A stretch of 51,271 bases of DNA from Chondrus crispus. Its lineage: Eukaryota > Rhodophyta > Florideophyceae > Gigartinales > Gigartinaceae. This document shows positions 9,471 to 19,569 of the stretch, piece after piece (positions within the stretch are counted from its first letter, which is position 1; the number at the start of each line of letters is the position of its first letter). The position numbers and the translations under genes are program-made. The stretch is from the NCBI RefSeq assembly GCF_000350225.1, contig NW_005179186.1, forward strand, positions 1-51,271, read 5' to 3'. A model generated the notes under the pieces. The model did no database searches. It was not told the DNA's origin and worked only from the letters and a program-made list of their open reading frames with translations.

Positions 9471-10069
9471 CTAAATTAGGTGCGAGGGTTTCTGAATAAA
9501 GGGTACCAGCCTCCTTGCGTGAATAGCTCGACGACTAAAGCGCGCTTTCGCGGACCCAAGGGTGTACCTTGGGTGCCGTGCATTGACAACACGGCAAGGG
9601 CAGTAGAACTTCAACTTGTCAGTCGGCCACTTCTTGATCATAGTCGTAGCCTTTCCCTTTAGTACAAAGACCTGATCTCCAACTGCCAACCTGGGACCAG
9701 GCGGAGTACGCCGACGGGCTGCCACTCGCTCCCTCTGCCTCGCTATCATGGTGGCATGTGTTCCTATGGCAGCCATGAGCTCTAGCTCTCGGCCGTTTAT
9801 ATTTCCGGTCGTGAGCGAGCTTGGCTTCTCCTCTTTCCTTTTCTTGGGGGGTATGCCGTACATCAATTCGAATGGTGAAACCCCCCATCCATCTCTCGGA
9901 TTCGATATCCGTAGAGCACCTGGTTCAGGATTGTTTCCCATTCGGAGGCAGGCGATCCTTTACCTTGCAACGTCTTCCTTATAGCGCGCTTGATCGTTCC
10001 GACCATCCTTTCTGCCTTTCCGTTTGACATCGGCGCATAAGCTAGCACTGTTCTCCTGCCAAAGTTCAT
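9471..10069 (-). pseudogene. Gypsy-1 integrase, distal part
   Basis: The frame from 10069 carries YAPMSNGKAERMVGTIKRA, which supplies the catalytic glutamate context of the integrase core. A shift near 9900-9940 moves the reading to the frame that runs to 9471, containing WGVSPFELMYGIPP and a GDQVFVLKGK block, a typical C-terminal integrase region. The C-terminus is basic with no chromodomain. Confidence 0.75.
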
Positions 10070-10074
10070 CTTGG

Positions 10075-11175
10075 CTAGAAATTCAACCAGAGCGATAGCC
10101 GTGAACGCGTTTGCGTTATCCGAGATGATTGTCTTTGGAGGTCCGAACGAGTAATTATCTCTTCATTCACGAACCTGAATACCTCGGCGCCGGTGGCTGT
10201 CTTCGTTGCTACTGCGATTGGCCAATTAGTCAGGTGCTCAACCGCGATTAACGTGTACCGATTCCCTTCTTTTGACTTGGGGAGCAGCCCCGCAAAGTCA
10301 ATTGAAAATGTATCGAACAGATCCGTAAGCGGTATCGTCGCATTCGTACTGTAATTCGGCATAGACGAAGACCTTTGTCATCCCTCACATCCTTTAACGT
10401 AGTCGAAGATATCTCGACGGACAGTAGGCGACCAATACCTGGTGAGAACAAACTGCCTAGTAGAAGCCTCGTCCCAATGACCGATGTTATCGTGGAGTAG
10501 TCGCAATATCTCCACGCGCTTACCCATGCCAGGAACGGGCCTAAACCCTTTCTTCGTCCGGCGGAAAAGCCGCCCACTCCATGTCGTAAATATTTTCGCA
10601 TTCCTTTTGATGCTACTTCTCTTCCTTGAGTCTTGCTCAACCATTTCCTGCGTTTCAAGTAGCCAATAGGTATAACGGAGGTGTGGTTCTAATCCTTTCG
10701 TATGCTCTGGAAGTGAGGCTGGAATACTGCACACCAGCCCCTCTTCATCTTCCCCGTTCTCGTCGAACGGTAAACCGGCTGGCAACCAAGACAAAAAGTC
10801 CGTGGCCCCATATTTACCTCCGGCTCGGTACTTGACCTCAAAATCATACTCGGCAAGGAAGTCCATCCAGCGAGCCAAGCGACCGTGCATTTCTTTCTTC
10901 TTAAACCCATACTGCAAAGACTGACGGTCCGTAATTAACATAAATCTCTGTGTTGAAAGCAGATAGACTCGGAATTTCTTCACAGCAAATATGACGGCCA
11001 ATGCTTCTCTCTCGCAAGCCGAGTAGTCTCTTTCCGTCTTCTTCATTGTCGTGCTAGCATACTTAAGGGGGTTTACCTTCCCGTTCTTCTTGTTTTGTGC
11101 CAACACCGCTCTAACGGCGACGCTGGACGCATCTGCCTCCACTACGAACGGAACATCAAAGTCCGGCAAAGACAA
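10075..11175 (-). pseudogene. Gypsy-1 RNase H and integrase N-terminal part
   Basis: RNase H motifs are VEADASS (the first acidic site, usually preceded by Thr-Asp), ERDYSACEREALAVIFAVK and LITDRQSLQY. Then comes the integrase zinc-binding region with HDNIGHW and DYVKGCEG. The fourth zinc ligand, expected as Cys two residues after GCEG begins, is replaced by a TGA stop (10378-10380), consistent with a TGC to TGA change. The same frame continues to 10075 with FSIDFAGLLPKS, holding the first catalytic Asp. The second catalytic Asp block is lost at the shift near 10100. Confidence 0.8.
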
Positions 11176-11200
11176 GAGGAGGTGTTGTCAACTTCTGCTT

Positions 11201-12388
11201 TCACCCCTCAAACGACGATCTCATTTCCTCAGTGAAGGAGAACTTGAGTTTCGCCGATGTCGCTGCATGCAGTACTGCGGACACCTCGGCAAACCGAGGA
11301 ATGAATCGACGATAATACCCTGCTAGGCCTAAGAAGCTCCTCATGTCTGTCACAGTACGGGGATCAGGGGTGTGGACGACGGCAGATATCTTTCCTTGAT
11401 CAACTGCGATCCCTTTGGCTCTGACGACATGTCCAAGTAGCTTCGTCTGAGATTGTGCGAACGTACATTTCTCGATCTTCAACTTCAATCCACCTTTAGC
11501 CATTACTTCGAATACCTGAAACAGATGTTCCACATGCGAGCTCATGGAGTCGGAGAACACTACAACATCATCCAAGTAGACACGTACGAATAGGAGGTCC
11601 CGAAAAACGTAGTCCATCATTCGTTGAAACGTTGACGGAGCATTCATAAGGCCAAACGGCATCACCTCAAACTGGAAGGTTCCATAGCGGCATACAAAGG
11701 TTGTCTTCTCTTTGCATTCCTGCGTCATACGCACTTGCCAATACCCGGAAAATAGATCTAACGTCGAAAATACTTTGCAATCTTCCAAGCCATCAAAGAT
11801 CTCTTCGATTTTTGGAGGAGGCCATTTGTCAGGTTTCATCTTGCTACTTAGCAACCGGTCGTCAACGCAGAAGCGTAGTTTTCCGTCCTTTTTCCTCACT
11901 ATAACGATTGGGAACGACCACGCTGACACGGAAGGCTTAACGATCCCGGCCTTTTCCATCTTGCCCAACTCTTTTCGGACAACATCATTGTAGATCGGCG
12001 ACAGCCGTCGTGCCCTATGAGATATAGGTCTCTCGTCTTCCAGCTCGAACGAGTGAGTGACCGGGACGTTCGTAGGACGAAGGTCGTCAAGGGACCAGGC
12101 GGAAATTTCTGCATCTCGGATAGAAGCGTTGATCTCTTCTGCTCTATCCTTGTCAACATGGCCTAACTTGGCTTTGAGGATATCCCACTTCTCCCGCTCA
12201 GGATTCCCTTCCTCTGAGTTCTCAGGAGGAAACCCGCTATCTGGTTCGAAGGGCTCTTTGTCACGTACGGTCGGCACGTATTCCGTCTCATCATCTGAGG
12301 AATCCGCCGGTCCTGCTGCCGAGTCCGAGGTGAAATCCTCGCTGTCCGTAGAACTTTCATCCTCTCTAAGTCCACTGTCCATTTCCAA
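11201..12388 (-). pseudogene. Gypsy-1 reverse transcriptase
   Basis: An uninterrupted 395-codon segment of the polyprotein. An acidic linker (residues 1-60) precedes the palm domain. Motifs seen are KLRFCVDDRLL near 171, STLDLFSGYWQVRM (Asp 211), EVMPFGLMNAPSTFQRMMDY and the catalytic YLDDVVVFS at 271-279, then LGHVVRAKGI and FLGLAGYYRRFIP. FCVDDRLLS differs from the usual FCVDYRRLN. The methionine at 12388 is not a true start, since the same frame continues upstream past a TAG at 12461-12463. Confidence 0.92.
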
Positions 12389-12460
12389 CCCAAAGCGAGC
12401 TTTTTGGTTGTTGACAGTTACCTCGACATGCTGTCGCCCAAGGTCGACACATGCTTGTAT

Positions 12461-12736
12461 CTATTCAAGAGAGAGCAGTCCGATGATAACATCGTATGGC
12501 GCTCCACTCACCACGAGAAAATCTATCTTACTCACTAGACTTCCAAACGACACCGTGACTTGATCCAAGATACCCATACATGCTGCATTCTTACCATTTG
12601 CAACAGTAATCTGTTTTGCTGTTGCCTTTGGGGTCAAGGATAACTTTTGCACAAGTTTTGGGGACATAATGTTCGGAATTGCCCCCGATTCTAGCAGAGC
12701 ATATGCTTCTGTTCCATATAGGCGTACAGTTGTCAC
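12461..12736 (-). pseudogene. Gypsy-1 retropepsin-like protease
   Basis: The segment holds LLESGAIPNIMS and, near its end, VVSGAPYDVIIGLLSLE, the flap and GLD-like regions of retroviral-type aspartic proteases. The canonical LLDSGA active-site Asp is Glu here (codon near 12691), which should abolish catalysis. A TAG at 12461 follows SLE where Gln would fit. It is in frame with gag upstream and reverse transcriptase downstream. Confidence 0.8.
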
Positions 12737-13081
12737 TCTAAGTCGACGTGGTCGAAGTTCGACGGGACCTGCAAAGCCAGGCCTACGGCGTGCCTTACGC
12801 GCCAGCAGACCATTGATCTCTCTCCTCGCCGCTTCGGCGTCTCAGCGCACCAATTGTCCAAACGTGAGACCAGAGGGCGCCCGGGCCAACTCTGACACAA
12901 CGTTATACTTCCCTACATGTTCCTGCAGGGCAGTTTTCCTCGTAATCGTTTTCTTTCTCTTCGGCTTCCTTGCGATGAAAGCTCCGAATGGCAGCCGGGG
13001 AGATGCCACTGGAACACCTGGACGAGCGATGGGGGAAGGGTTGAGCAGCCTTGGGATGGCTACTTCGTCTCTCAATTTCCT

Positions 13082-14070
13082 CTACTTCGGAATTGCTTCC
13101 CCTTCAGCATTCCTTTTCTCTGCTGCAACCCATCCACCATCAACAGATTCTGCAATAAACGTCACTTGCTTCGACCCTGTCTGATCTCCCGACTTGGAAG
13201 CACTTGCTTTCTGGTGGGTCCCATTTCTTCCGTCCTTCGCCCAGCAGGTATCAGTGGAGTGTTCAATATGTCCCCACTTCGGACAGCGCGTATCTCTGTG
13301 GGGACTAGCACGACAACGGCTAGCAGAATGACCTGGTTCTTTGCAAAACGAGCAACTCCAGTGGTTGGATCTGTCCGCTTGGCTAACCCCAGTAGACTTC
13401 TTTGCAATCATCAAGGATAGTTCTGCAAGTTTGTTTGTAAGAGCGTCTACCTTGTGTTCGAGGTTACCTGAACGCGCGTATTCGTTCTGCGTCAATACTC
13501 GAACTTGATTTTGAGAACTTTGCGAAGGACGCGCGGCCCGAAACGCATTTCAACCTGCTGTAAAGTTTGTAACTGCCTTCTTAAGTTCGCTGTATACGAT
13601 TTGCGAACGGTACATCGCAAACTGAGCTGGATCACGGTGTTCCATGACTGCATTGCAGAGTAACCCAAACTTCGCTTTATCGTTGAAGCCAGCCTTGTTA
13701 AACGTGCTATCCATGCCAACAAGTGATGCTTCCAGATTCTGTTCATCTAGTCTTTCTGTGATTGCTCTCTGAATATCTTCTTCCGGTCGCTCTTCTACCG
13801 CGAAGCGCCCGATCAAAGAAGCTGTGACTGCCGTCCAGTCACTTGCAGCCTCAGCTAAGACACCATCTTGCCTGTAGGTTGCGTAATAAAAGTTGAACGC
13901 AGAGTCTATGAGGTGGCACAATAGTTGAGAGGCCTGCTCCTCGTTAGACTTCCCGCGCATGATGATGTTCTCATAGACAAACAAGAACTTCCTGACATCA
14001 CCCTCAACATCGTAAGTGACGGTAGTGGAACCCGTCTGCATGTCGGCGTCGGCCCTCCACAAGAGTACCA
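13082..14070 (-). pseudogene. Gypsy-1 gag and nucleocapsid region
   Basis: The first 520 bases encode a capsid-like helical region (VRKFLFVYENIIMRGKSNEE, then LLCHLIDSAFNFYYA). After a TGA at 13550-13552 the same frame gives a zinc knuckle, CSFCKEPGHSASRC (about 13354-13313). A second knuckle follows that has lost its second Cys (CPKWGHIEHSTDTC). A TAG at 13082 and a TGA at 12842 interrupt the linker to the protease. The ATG at the 14071 edge spans the LTR boundary, so the true start may be a later Met. Confidence 0.75.
14057..14070 (-). other. Putative primer-binding site of gypsy-1
   Basis: On the minus strand the LTR copy ends in CCCAACA and the next bases are TGGTACTCTTGTGG. A TGG directly after a CA-ending LTR is the standard layout for a tRNA primer site. 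I cannot say which tRNA. Confidence 0.5.
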
Positions 14071-14235
14071 TGTTGGGAGTGAAATGGGGAGTTCCTCCTT
14101 GTCATCGCCTGCGCGACAGCCTCCAGCACCTATTTGTTACGGCGCGCGCTTCCAGAAAAGCCGACCATCAAATCTAAAAAATCATAAAAGCTAGCATGTC
14201 TAAAATTTTGCAATCTTTTGCTAATTTATACGTTC
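14071..14235 (-). mobile_element. Gypsy-1 LTR, right copy (inner part)
   Basis: On the plus strand it begins TGTTGGGAGTG, directly next to the primer site, and matches 1468-1588 plus 5501-5540. The outer boundary is not determined. The sequence to 14455 is then cut by a piggyBac element, and no matching outer end or duplication was found. The LTR copies are clearly diverged, as expected for an element with so many stops. Confidence 0.55.
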
Positions 14236-14455
14236 ACAATCACCATGCAGTCACACTTGGCACAATTGCATTCACTTGATTGTCAACTCACAACGCTTCC
14301 CCCCTTTTCTTGCGTGCAACTACAACTACATTCTTGCGTGTACTGTCCTGTACAGTACACATGTCTCGCCGCCGCGAAAACAGCCGTTATACAGTACCCT
14401 TCTCATTGCCGTATTTTGGCGCACGGGGAATTATGAAAAACCCCTAATTTTTGGA
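14236..14455. other. Non-coding stretch, probable outer LTR
   Basis: No gene is seen. It may be the rest of the right gypsy-1 LTR. It contains a hairpin at 14338-14360 in which GTGTACTGT pairs with ACAGTACAC around a 5-base loop. Confidence 0.35.
14338..14360. repeat. Perfect 9-bp hairpin
   Basis: GTGTACTGT (14338-14346) and ACAGTACAC (14352-14360) are exact complements with loop CCTGT. No poly-T follows, and its role is unknown. Confidence 0.6.
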
Positions 14456-14459
14456 CTAG

Positions 14460-16968
14460 TGTCTACACTACCAAAACTTGTCCTCACGTGAGGCTCAATT
14501 TTGTTCTCGTATGAGGACAAGCCACGAACTTAAAAATGATGGTTTACGCCATAGAAAGTCCCATAAGCAAGGCTTTATAGGTTGTGGTCCTCTACTATAT
14601 GCTTTGGAAAGCAGCCTGACCCGTTTCTTGTGCTACATAGCCAGGTTTCTCTTTCATCAGAACAATTATCGCGTCATTCAGAGCACTCAAGAGTGGATTT
14701 CGCAGTCTTGCAGACCCGACACCGCCCTTGTTGTAAAGCGACCGTGGCAATTCCATCTTTGCTCTTGCGACGTCTCTATGTTGGTGTGAGATGCAAGGCG
14801 ACATCACTGCGCGGCACACCACCAGTCATCGCTTGGCTTTCGTCAGGCATTGGGGTCCTTCTTCGTAGATTAATGCGGTCGATTGTGTTGTCGATAAGCT
14901 GCTCAGAAAACACCAAGTAAAACCATGATTGCGTCATCGCACTTTGAGTGCCTTTGCATCCCTTGTAGGCAAGCCAAGAATCGACAACACATATTGCGAA
15001 TGTGGTAGTATTGACTCGCATAGACCAGTCCACAGTTCCCAGTTTCCTTTCAAGCATCAAGTCATCCTGTCGACATCTTTTGTGCCTGTCTATAGCACCG
15101 CAGACATCGTAGTATATCTCAGCTGCTTTCGGCTGCGGTATATACATTTCTAGATGCTCAGGATCTGCACTGGTTTTGACATCTTCCACTTGCCGCCAGC
15201 GTACTCTTGACTATGGCTTGCCTGGGGCCAGGGACGATCAATTGGTTATAAATTACCTTCTGTTCCTGGCCATTTATACAAATGCCAAAAGCTTCGGGAA
15301 ACCGTCCTCGTCGACACGGACAAGTCCTCGGCGATCACCCCTACTCTCGAGCTCAATCTCAGAAAGTAACTTCAAAGGAAAACGCCGGGTTGCAGTCTTC
15401 ACCACACCAATAAAACGTAGCCAATGTTCTTCATATATATTGCAGCTGCGAACACGGAAGCAAAATAGGAGTCCGCAAATACCACACGCCCAGTCATCCT
15501 CCATGGGTTTACATGCTTCCTTAAGACTTGAGCGCCGTGAGGGACACCAGACTCGTCTTCCCCAGGATCTTCGCCTTCAGCAGTCTGGACAAGCCTTAGG
15601 CGAATCATGATCATACTCGTACCACAGGCTTCATTTTGAATCTCGCACCCGTTCTCTGGCTTTCGGTCAATAGCGATGTATTGTGGTAGACCCTTGTTTA
15701 TCCCAAACTCTCCTTGACCGTACCACCGCGACATAGACTCGTCCACGCATATGCGGTCTGATGAATTGAAGTACATTGCCCGGTGCTCGTTAAATCGTGT
15801 CACAAAATCGTCCACGAGTAGCCAACGATTCCTTTCGCTCCCCATGCTTGCAGGCCTAACCGATAGCTTTTCGCAGAATTGCACGGCCGCCCACAAGGCA
15901 TCGAACCTTTGCCGCGCCATACCTATCGTACCGAAAGAGGGAGCTGGCACATACTTCCCTGGCGCTCTTCGAGACCACAGCGCTGCTCCGCTCCCGAATT
16001 TGAACCTCGTACACAGAACCATGACCCCAAAGAACTTCAACATCTCTACCGTGGAGGTCTGGAGCAAAGACTTGGAGATGAGGTGCTTGTTTGTCATACG
16101 GACCATGGCTGTCAGTTTTTGAGGCGGAAATAGCATTAAAAAGAAATCGAAGGGCGATGCATCGCCTCCGTCCACGCCGGGACTAAACTGCTCTCCTTCT
16201 GCGGATATTACTGACCAAGTGTTGTACGGAACCTGACCTTAGACGTCTTCTTGGTCGTTTCCGGTTACGCAGACAGTGTTGTGAACTGTCACCGGCCCCG
16301 TTTCTGTGTCAACGGGTTCTGTATTTGGTGAAGAATGCGCAGGATGACTACTGTGAGGCGGTTCAGACCTCAGTCGACGTACGCCATTCTCTTCGGTATT
16401 TGGTAAGCGAGCGCTTCATTTTTGTTGAGCAGCTGCTGCCGCGACAGGTCTTTGAGGAGCCGGAGGGTTACCTGCATGCACAGAGCGAATGTTGAGTTCC
16501 TTGCGTTTCATCTGTTCACCCCCCGCTCGTACTCAGCAGTGATGAACCAGCTTGCCCGCTGTCAGGTGGTGTCGGTTCGCGATGAAATGAAGACCCCAGG
16601 CACGCATTTGACTTGCTCATCGCGCCATATCGTCTTCCACGTGGAAGAGTGTACACTCTGCTAAACTCGTAACATGCATTGCCTTCGCGTGCACATCCGA
16701 TCCGGCCAACTTTCGGGGGTCGCAAGCGGGTGCCATCCTACGGCAAAATGCGCTTGCCCAGCAGTAATGGTTGTGACGTCATCCGACCTGGAGAGGATAT
16801 TTGACCAGATTAACTCGCCGACGGTTCTCCCAAGGAGGTATGAAAGACGGGAAACCCAAAAATGGCCACGTTACTAGCTGAAACGGAACGGTTTTTTGTT
16901 TACAGCTGGCCAAGAATTGTCCTCATGTGAGGACCTGTCCTCACATGATGACAGAGGTAGGGTAGACA
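14460..16968 (-). mobile_element. piggyBac-type transposon with apparent CTAG target sites
   Basis: The left end reads CTAG then TGTCTACACTACC and the right end reads GGTAGGGTAGACA then CTAG, so the termini TGTCTAC/GTAGACA lie between CTAG copies (14456-14459 and 16969-16972). Sequence outside the CTAG copies does not match. Subterminal blocks built on TGTCCTCACGTGAGG (14479) and TGTCCTCATGTGAGG (16918) recur in inverted orientation. The 2.5-kb interior encodes a piggyBac transposase. The usual target is TTAA. Because CTAG is palindromic, a TA duplication inside it cannot be excluded. Confidence 0.75.
14776..16175 (-). pseudogene. piggyBac-like transposase, disrupted
   Basis: The first segment (16175-15399, 258 codons) has the N-terminal SPFDFFLMLFPPQKL block, the first catalytic Asp in ICVDESMSRWYG (residue 145) and the second in RVVFADSYFAS (residue 235). 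The frame then shifts near 15400. The neighbouring frame continues with FIGVVKTATRRFPLKLL and LESRGDRRGLV, then several stops. The last segment (15189-14776) holds WRQVEDV, YYDVCGAIDRHKRCRQD, LERKLGTVDWSMRVN and DSWLAYKG. These match the DDE domain and following region of piggyBac transposases in order. The same frame appears to extend upstream of 16175 (VPYNTWSVISAEGEQFSPG), so the true start is further right, before about 16230. Confidence 0.85.
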
Positions 16969-17091
16969 CTAGGCTGCCCGAGATTTCATCTCCCCTTGTC
17001 CCGGTAGCCGCGTTCTGGCTACAGCACCCGTGTGCACAAACAGAATTCCGAGGCAACTCGAGACAGACCCGTGTCCACGCGAGGTGGCACC
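16176..17091. other. Transposon ends and leader; no other gene
   Basis: Up to 16968 this is the piggyBac 5' region and terminus. From 16973 it is the sequence before the next transposase gene. Open frames up to 80 codons overlap on both strands and show no domain. Confidence 0.45.
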
Positions 17092-18149
17092 ATGCCACCG
17101 TCTATGACGGCTCAAATGCAGGTGCATAGGAGGAGAACTGAGAAAGCTGATATCGAGGGAGAGCGGCGACGTCGAGCGTTGGATCTTTTCAAAAATGGTT
17201 ATAGTGTCGTAAAGATGGCTACCCTCAGTAGTATATCAAATACTAAAGCGAGCCGCATCAAAAAATGCGCAACGGCAGGCGATTATTATAGACTTGGGCG
17301 ACTTATAGGTCCTTCCAATTTTCGTCGCAGTCCTATCCCAATAACTTCACCCCCACAAGAGGAACTGGTAGTTCGAAGGGTTCTCATCAGTTCCCAGAGA
17401 AATTTTGCAGTTGATAACGAGGGCCTTCAGTCTATGCTGGCGCAAATAAGTAACGTTGGACGCCGTAATTTCAATAGAGGTGTGCCATCCCCAGACACAA
17501 TTCGCAACTTCAGAGCCTGTCAACGAGAAATTGCCTAACGAGTGTCAAAAACTGTTTGTGTCGTTCGTCTCCCAGCGGAAAATGTAACACATATCGGCAG
17601 TTTAAGGACAGTGCTCTAGAAAATCTTTGCTGAATTTCCAGAACTGCGAAGTGATCCAAGACACATTTTGAACTTCCATGGAAAATCTGTCCTTGAAGAG
17701 TATGGGAAAAAGGTCAGATGCTACGCCTCCTCTCAAGGTCACAGTGAAGGTACTATGCTTGCCCTCAGAGATTCAGGTAAGCATCTCACGGTCAGTATTT
17801 CCATCGAGGCGGACGGAAATGGTGCACTCTTTTTGATGGCATCAGGAAATGTATATCCGACGTGAAAACGTCTGCATCAGTTGAAGATTTCACTAATAAG
17901 AAGGTAAAAACCCGTTGCCTTTGTAATGAAGACTCGTGGCCTCAACGTACCACTATAGCGGTCACAAAAAGCGGTTCTATATATCGTTCCATTACTTTTG
18001 GTGTCATCAAGCACATCGATAATCATGCAAGGAAAACAGTACCTACGTCTGAGAAAATACTCCTCTTGTTAAACAGGCATAGCTCTAGACAAATCCAGCA
18101 ATTAATTTACGAGTGCTGTGTGATAGCTCCTCTCGTTCCTAGGTTGGGT

Positions 18150-18790
18150 GAGAGGCGGAGTTCTTCGCCGAGAGAGCACGCGACGCGGACGTGCGGCGCG
18201 CGAATTAACCGATACGGACGAGCTCGCGAAAAGGGGGTGGCACACCTGGCTAGTTACGCGCAGTCACTCCGTGGTGCGTAAACGGAGGCGACCGGTACCT
18301 GGCTAGAAGCCACCGTGGTTATAACTATCGAACGGTCGTAGATTAGGCGCGAAAGGGACGCGGGAGAGCTTGCTCCAGTTTGCTGTTGGGAACGGGGTCG
18401 TGTTTTAACCCTTCACAGGGACGCCTCGGACACCAGCCCCAATACAGTACTCGCCGCCAAGCGCGTGCCTGGTACTGTACACAATTAAAATACTGGCACC
18501 AGAATTACTAACTACCGCGGGGATGCTGCCATTACACGTGTGCGCTACTCTACACGCGTAATAGCTACCAACTACCGCAAGGACCACACGTGTGCTGCTG
18601 TACACGCGTAATACCCGTAGACTACAGCACGGACGACACGTGTGCTAAAGTACCCGTACGCCACGCCACGACCGATCGGTACACGCGCGCACTCCCTACA
18701 CGTGAGCGCGCCCGCCCACGTGTACACAGTGCCGGCCGCCAGATTCATAACCTACGCGCCCGTCGGTCGCTATACTACAAGGGCCATTGT
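18150..18790. mobile_element. GC-rich insertion within the pogo-3 transposase
   Basis: The transposase reading stops matching after ECCVIA near 18130 and resumes with VVKQPDNTTHI near 18800, so about 640 bases are inserted. The interval is GC-rich and carries no recognised gene. I could not fix its exact ends or a duplication. It may be a non-autonomous element or captured regulatory DNA. Confidence 0.5.
18532..18660 (+). repeat. Tandem repeat of about 50 bp with CACGTG motifs
   Basis: Units beginning ACACGTGTGC start near 18533, 18587 and 18636. Each is followed by a TACACGCGTAATA-like block and ACTACCGCA or ACTACAGCA in the first two. About two and a half diverged units are present. CACGTG is the core of the E-box or G-box type of transcription-factor site, so a regulatory role is possible but not shown. 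Confidence 0.6.
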
Positions 18791-19564
18791 CACAATATGG
18801 CCGTGGTGAAACAGCCGGATAACACAACGCACATTCTGCAGCATTGTGATCAATCGACCAACCGAGCCTACCAAAAATGTAAGAGAGACAAGGGATAATC
18901 TGTTGTCCATTAGTCACTTCTCCTGGGCTAATACGGCTAAGAAAACTAAGTTCGCCGTTGCACGACATAAAGCTGTAACGTCAACAATTGCTCGCAAGTC
19001 CTTTGAGGAGTCAGGCATTTGGCCTGTGACCTTTCAGTCCATGAAATTGTTTGATTCCTGTCCATCAGGTGCTTTGCCAACACACTTAGTACATGGACAC
19101 GACCCTCAAAGGGACAGATTCGGCGTCGTGGACGTATCAGATCAACCTCACCGACAAACCGCCACTATTTTGGTAGAGTGCATAAGGACCTTATTGAAAG
19201 TTATTATATCTTCGACACGTGCATTAGCGGAAATTGTGGTTTTAATGAATACCACATACATCGTGAACAACATATTGTCTACAGCGCTAGCTCCAACGCC
19301 ACACGAGAGCAACAAAATCAATCGAAGGTGACAGAGATCCGAGGCCAAATCTTCGATGATATTAACTCAGAGGCCTGGCAATTCGCCTCGAGACACGAAT
19401 AACTTCCCCGTATCCTCACACGGGGGAGCATCTCGGAAGAGCCCAAAGAATCTCTTGTCTTCCTTCAATGCGTCACAAAGTCAGAATAAAGAAACTATGG
19501 CACCCGTCAGGGCAGGTGCCGTTAATCAGGCAGTCGAATACATTGACGATGATTTGAGTGATGA

Positions 19565-19569
19565 CATAC
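19565..19569. repeat. Gypsy-2 target-site duplication, left
   Basis: CATAC directly before the 5' LTR, repeated at 31206-31210 directly after the 3' LTR. Five bases is typical of Ty3/gypsy integration. Confidence 0.93.

Larger units (their letters stand above)
9471..14070 (-). mobile_element. Ty3/gypsy retrotransposon internal region (gypsy-1)
   Basis: Read on the minus strand the order is gag, nucleocapsid, protease, reverse transcriptase, RNase H and integrase, the Ty3/gypsy order. Gag through reverse transcriptase (14070-11201) stays in a single frame with only in-frame stops. Frameshifts occur near 11190, 10070-10100 and 9900. No chromodomain is seen after the integrase. The left end of the element is uncertain. 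If the 1468 fragment is its 3' LTR, the whole element with nested insertions spans about 1468 to beyond 14235. Confidence 0.85.
17092..19569 (+). pseudogene. Pogo-like transposase (pogo-3), split by two insertions
   Basis: It starts MPPSMTAQMQVHRRRT and continues with a helix-turn-helix (KNGYSVVKMATLSSISNTKA), ending that segment at 17538. The same protein resumes in other frames: FHGKSVLEEYGKKVRCYAS and SISIEADGNGA (17668 on), then VPTSEKILLLLNRHSSRQ, where the catalytic Asp expected before NHSSR is Asn. A roughly 640-bp insertion follows. It then continues with AVVKQPDNTTHILQHCDQ (about 18800) and the C-terminal ARHKAVTSTIARKSFEESG. The end was separated by gypsy-2 insertion at the codon after DDI. 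Across the insertion the frame reads LIALL and a TGA at 31225-31227. The family is DDE_1 of the Tc1/mariner/pogo group. Not functional. Confidence 0.75.
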
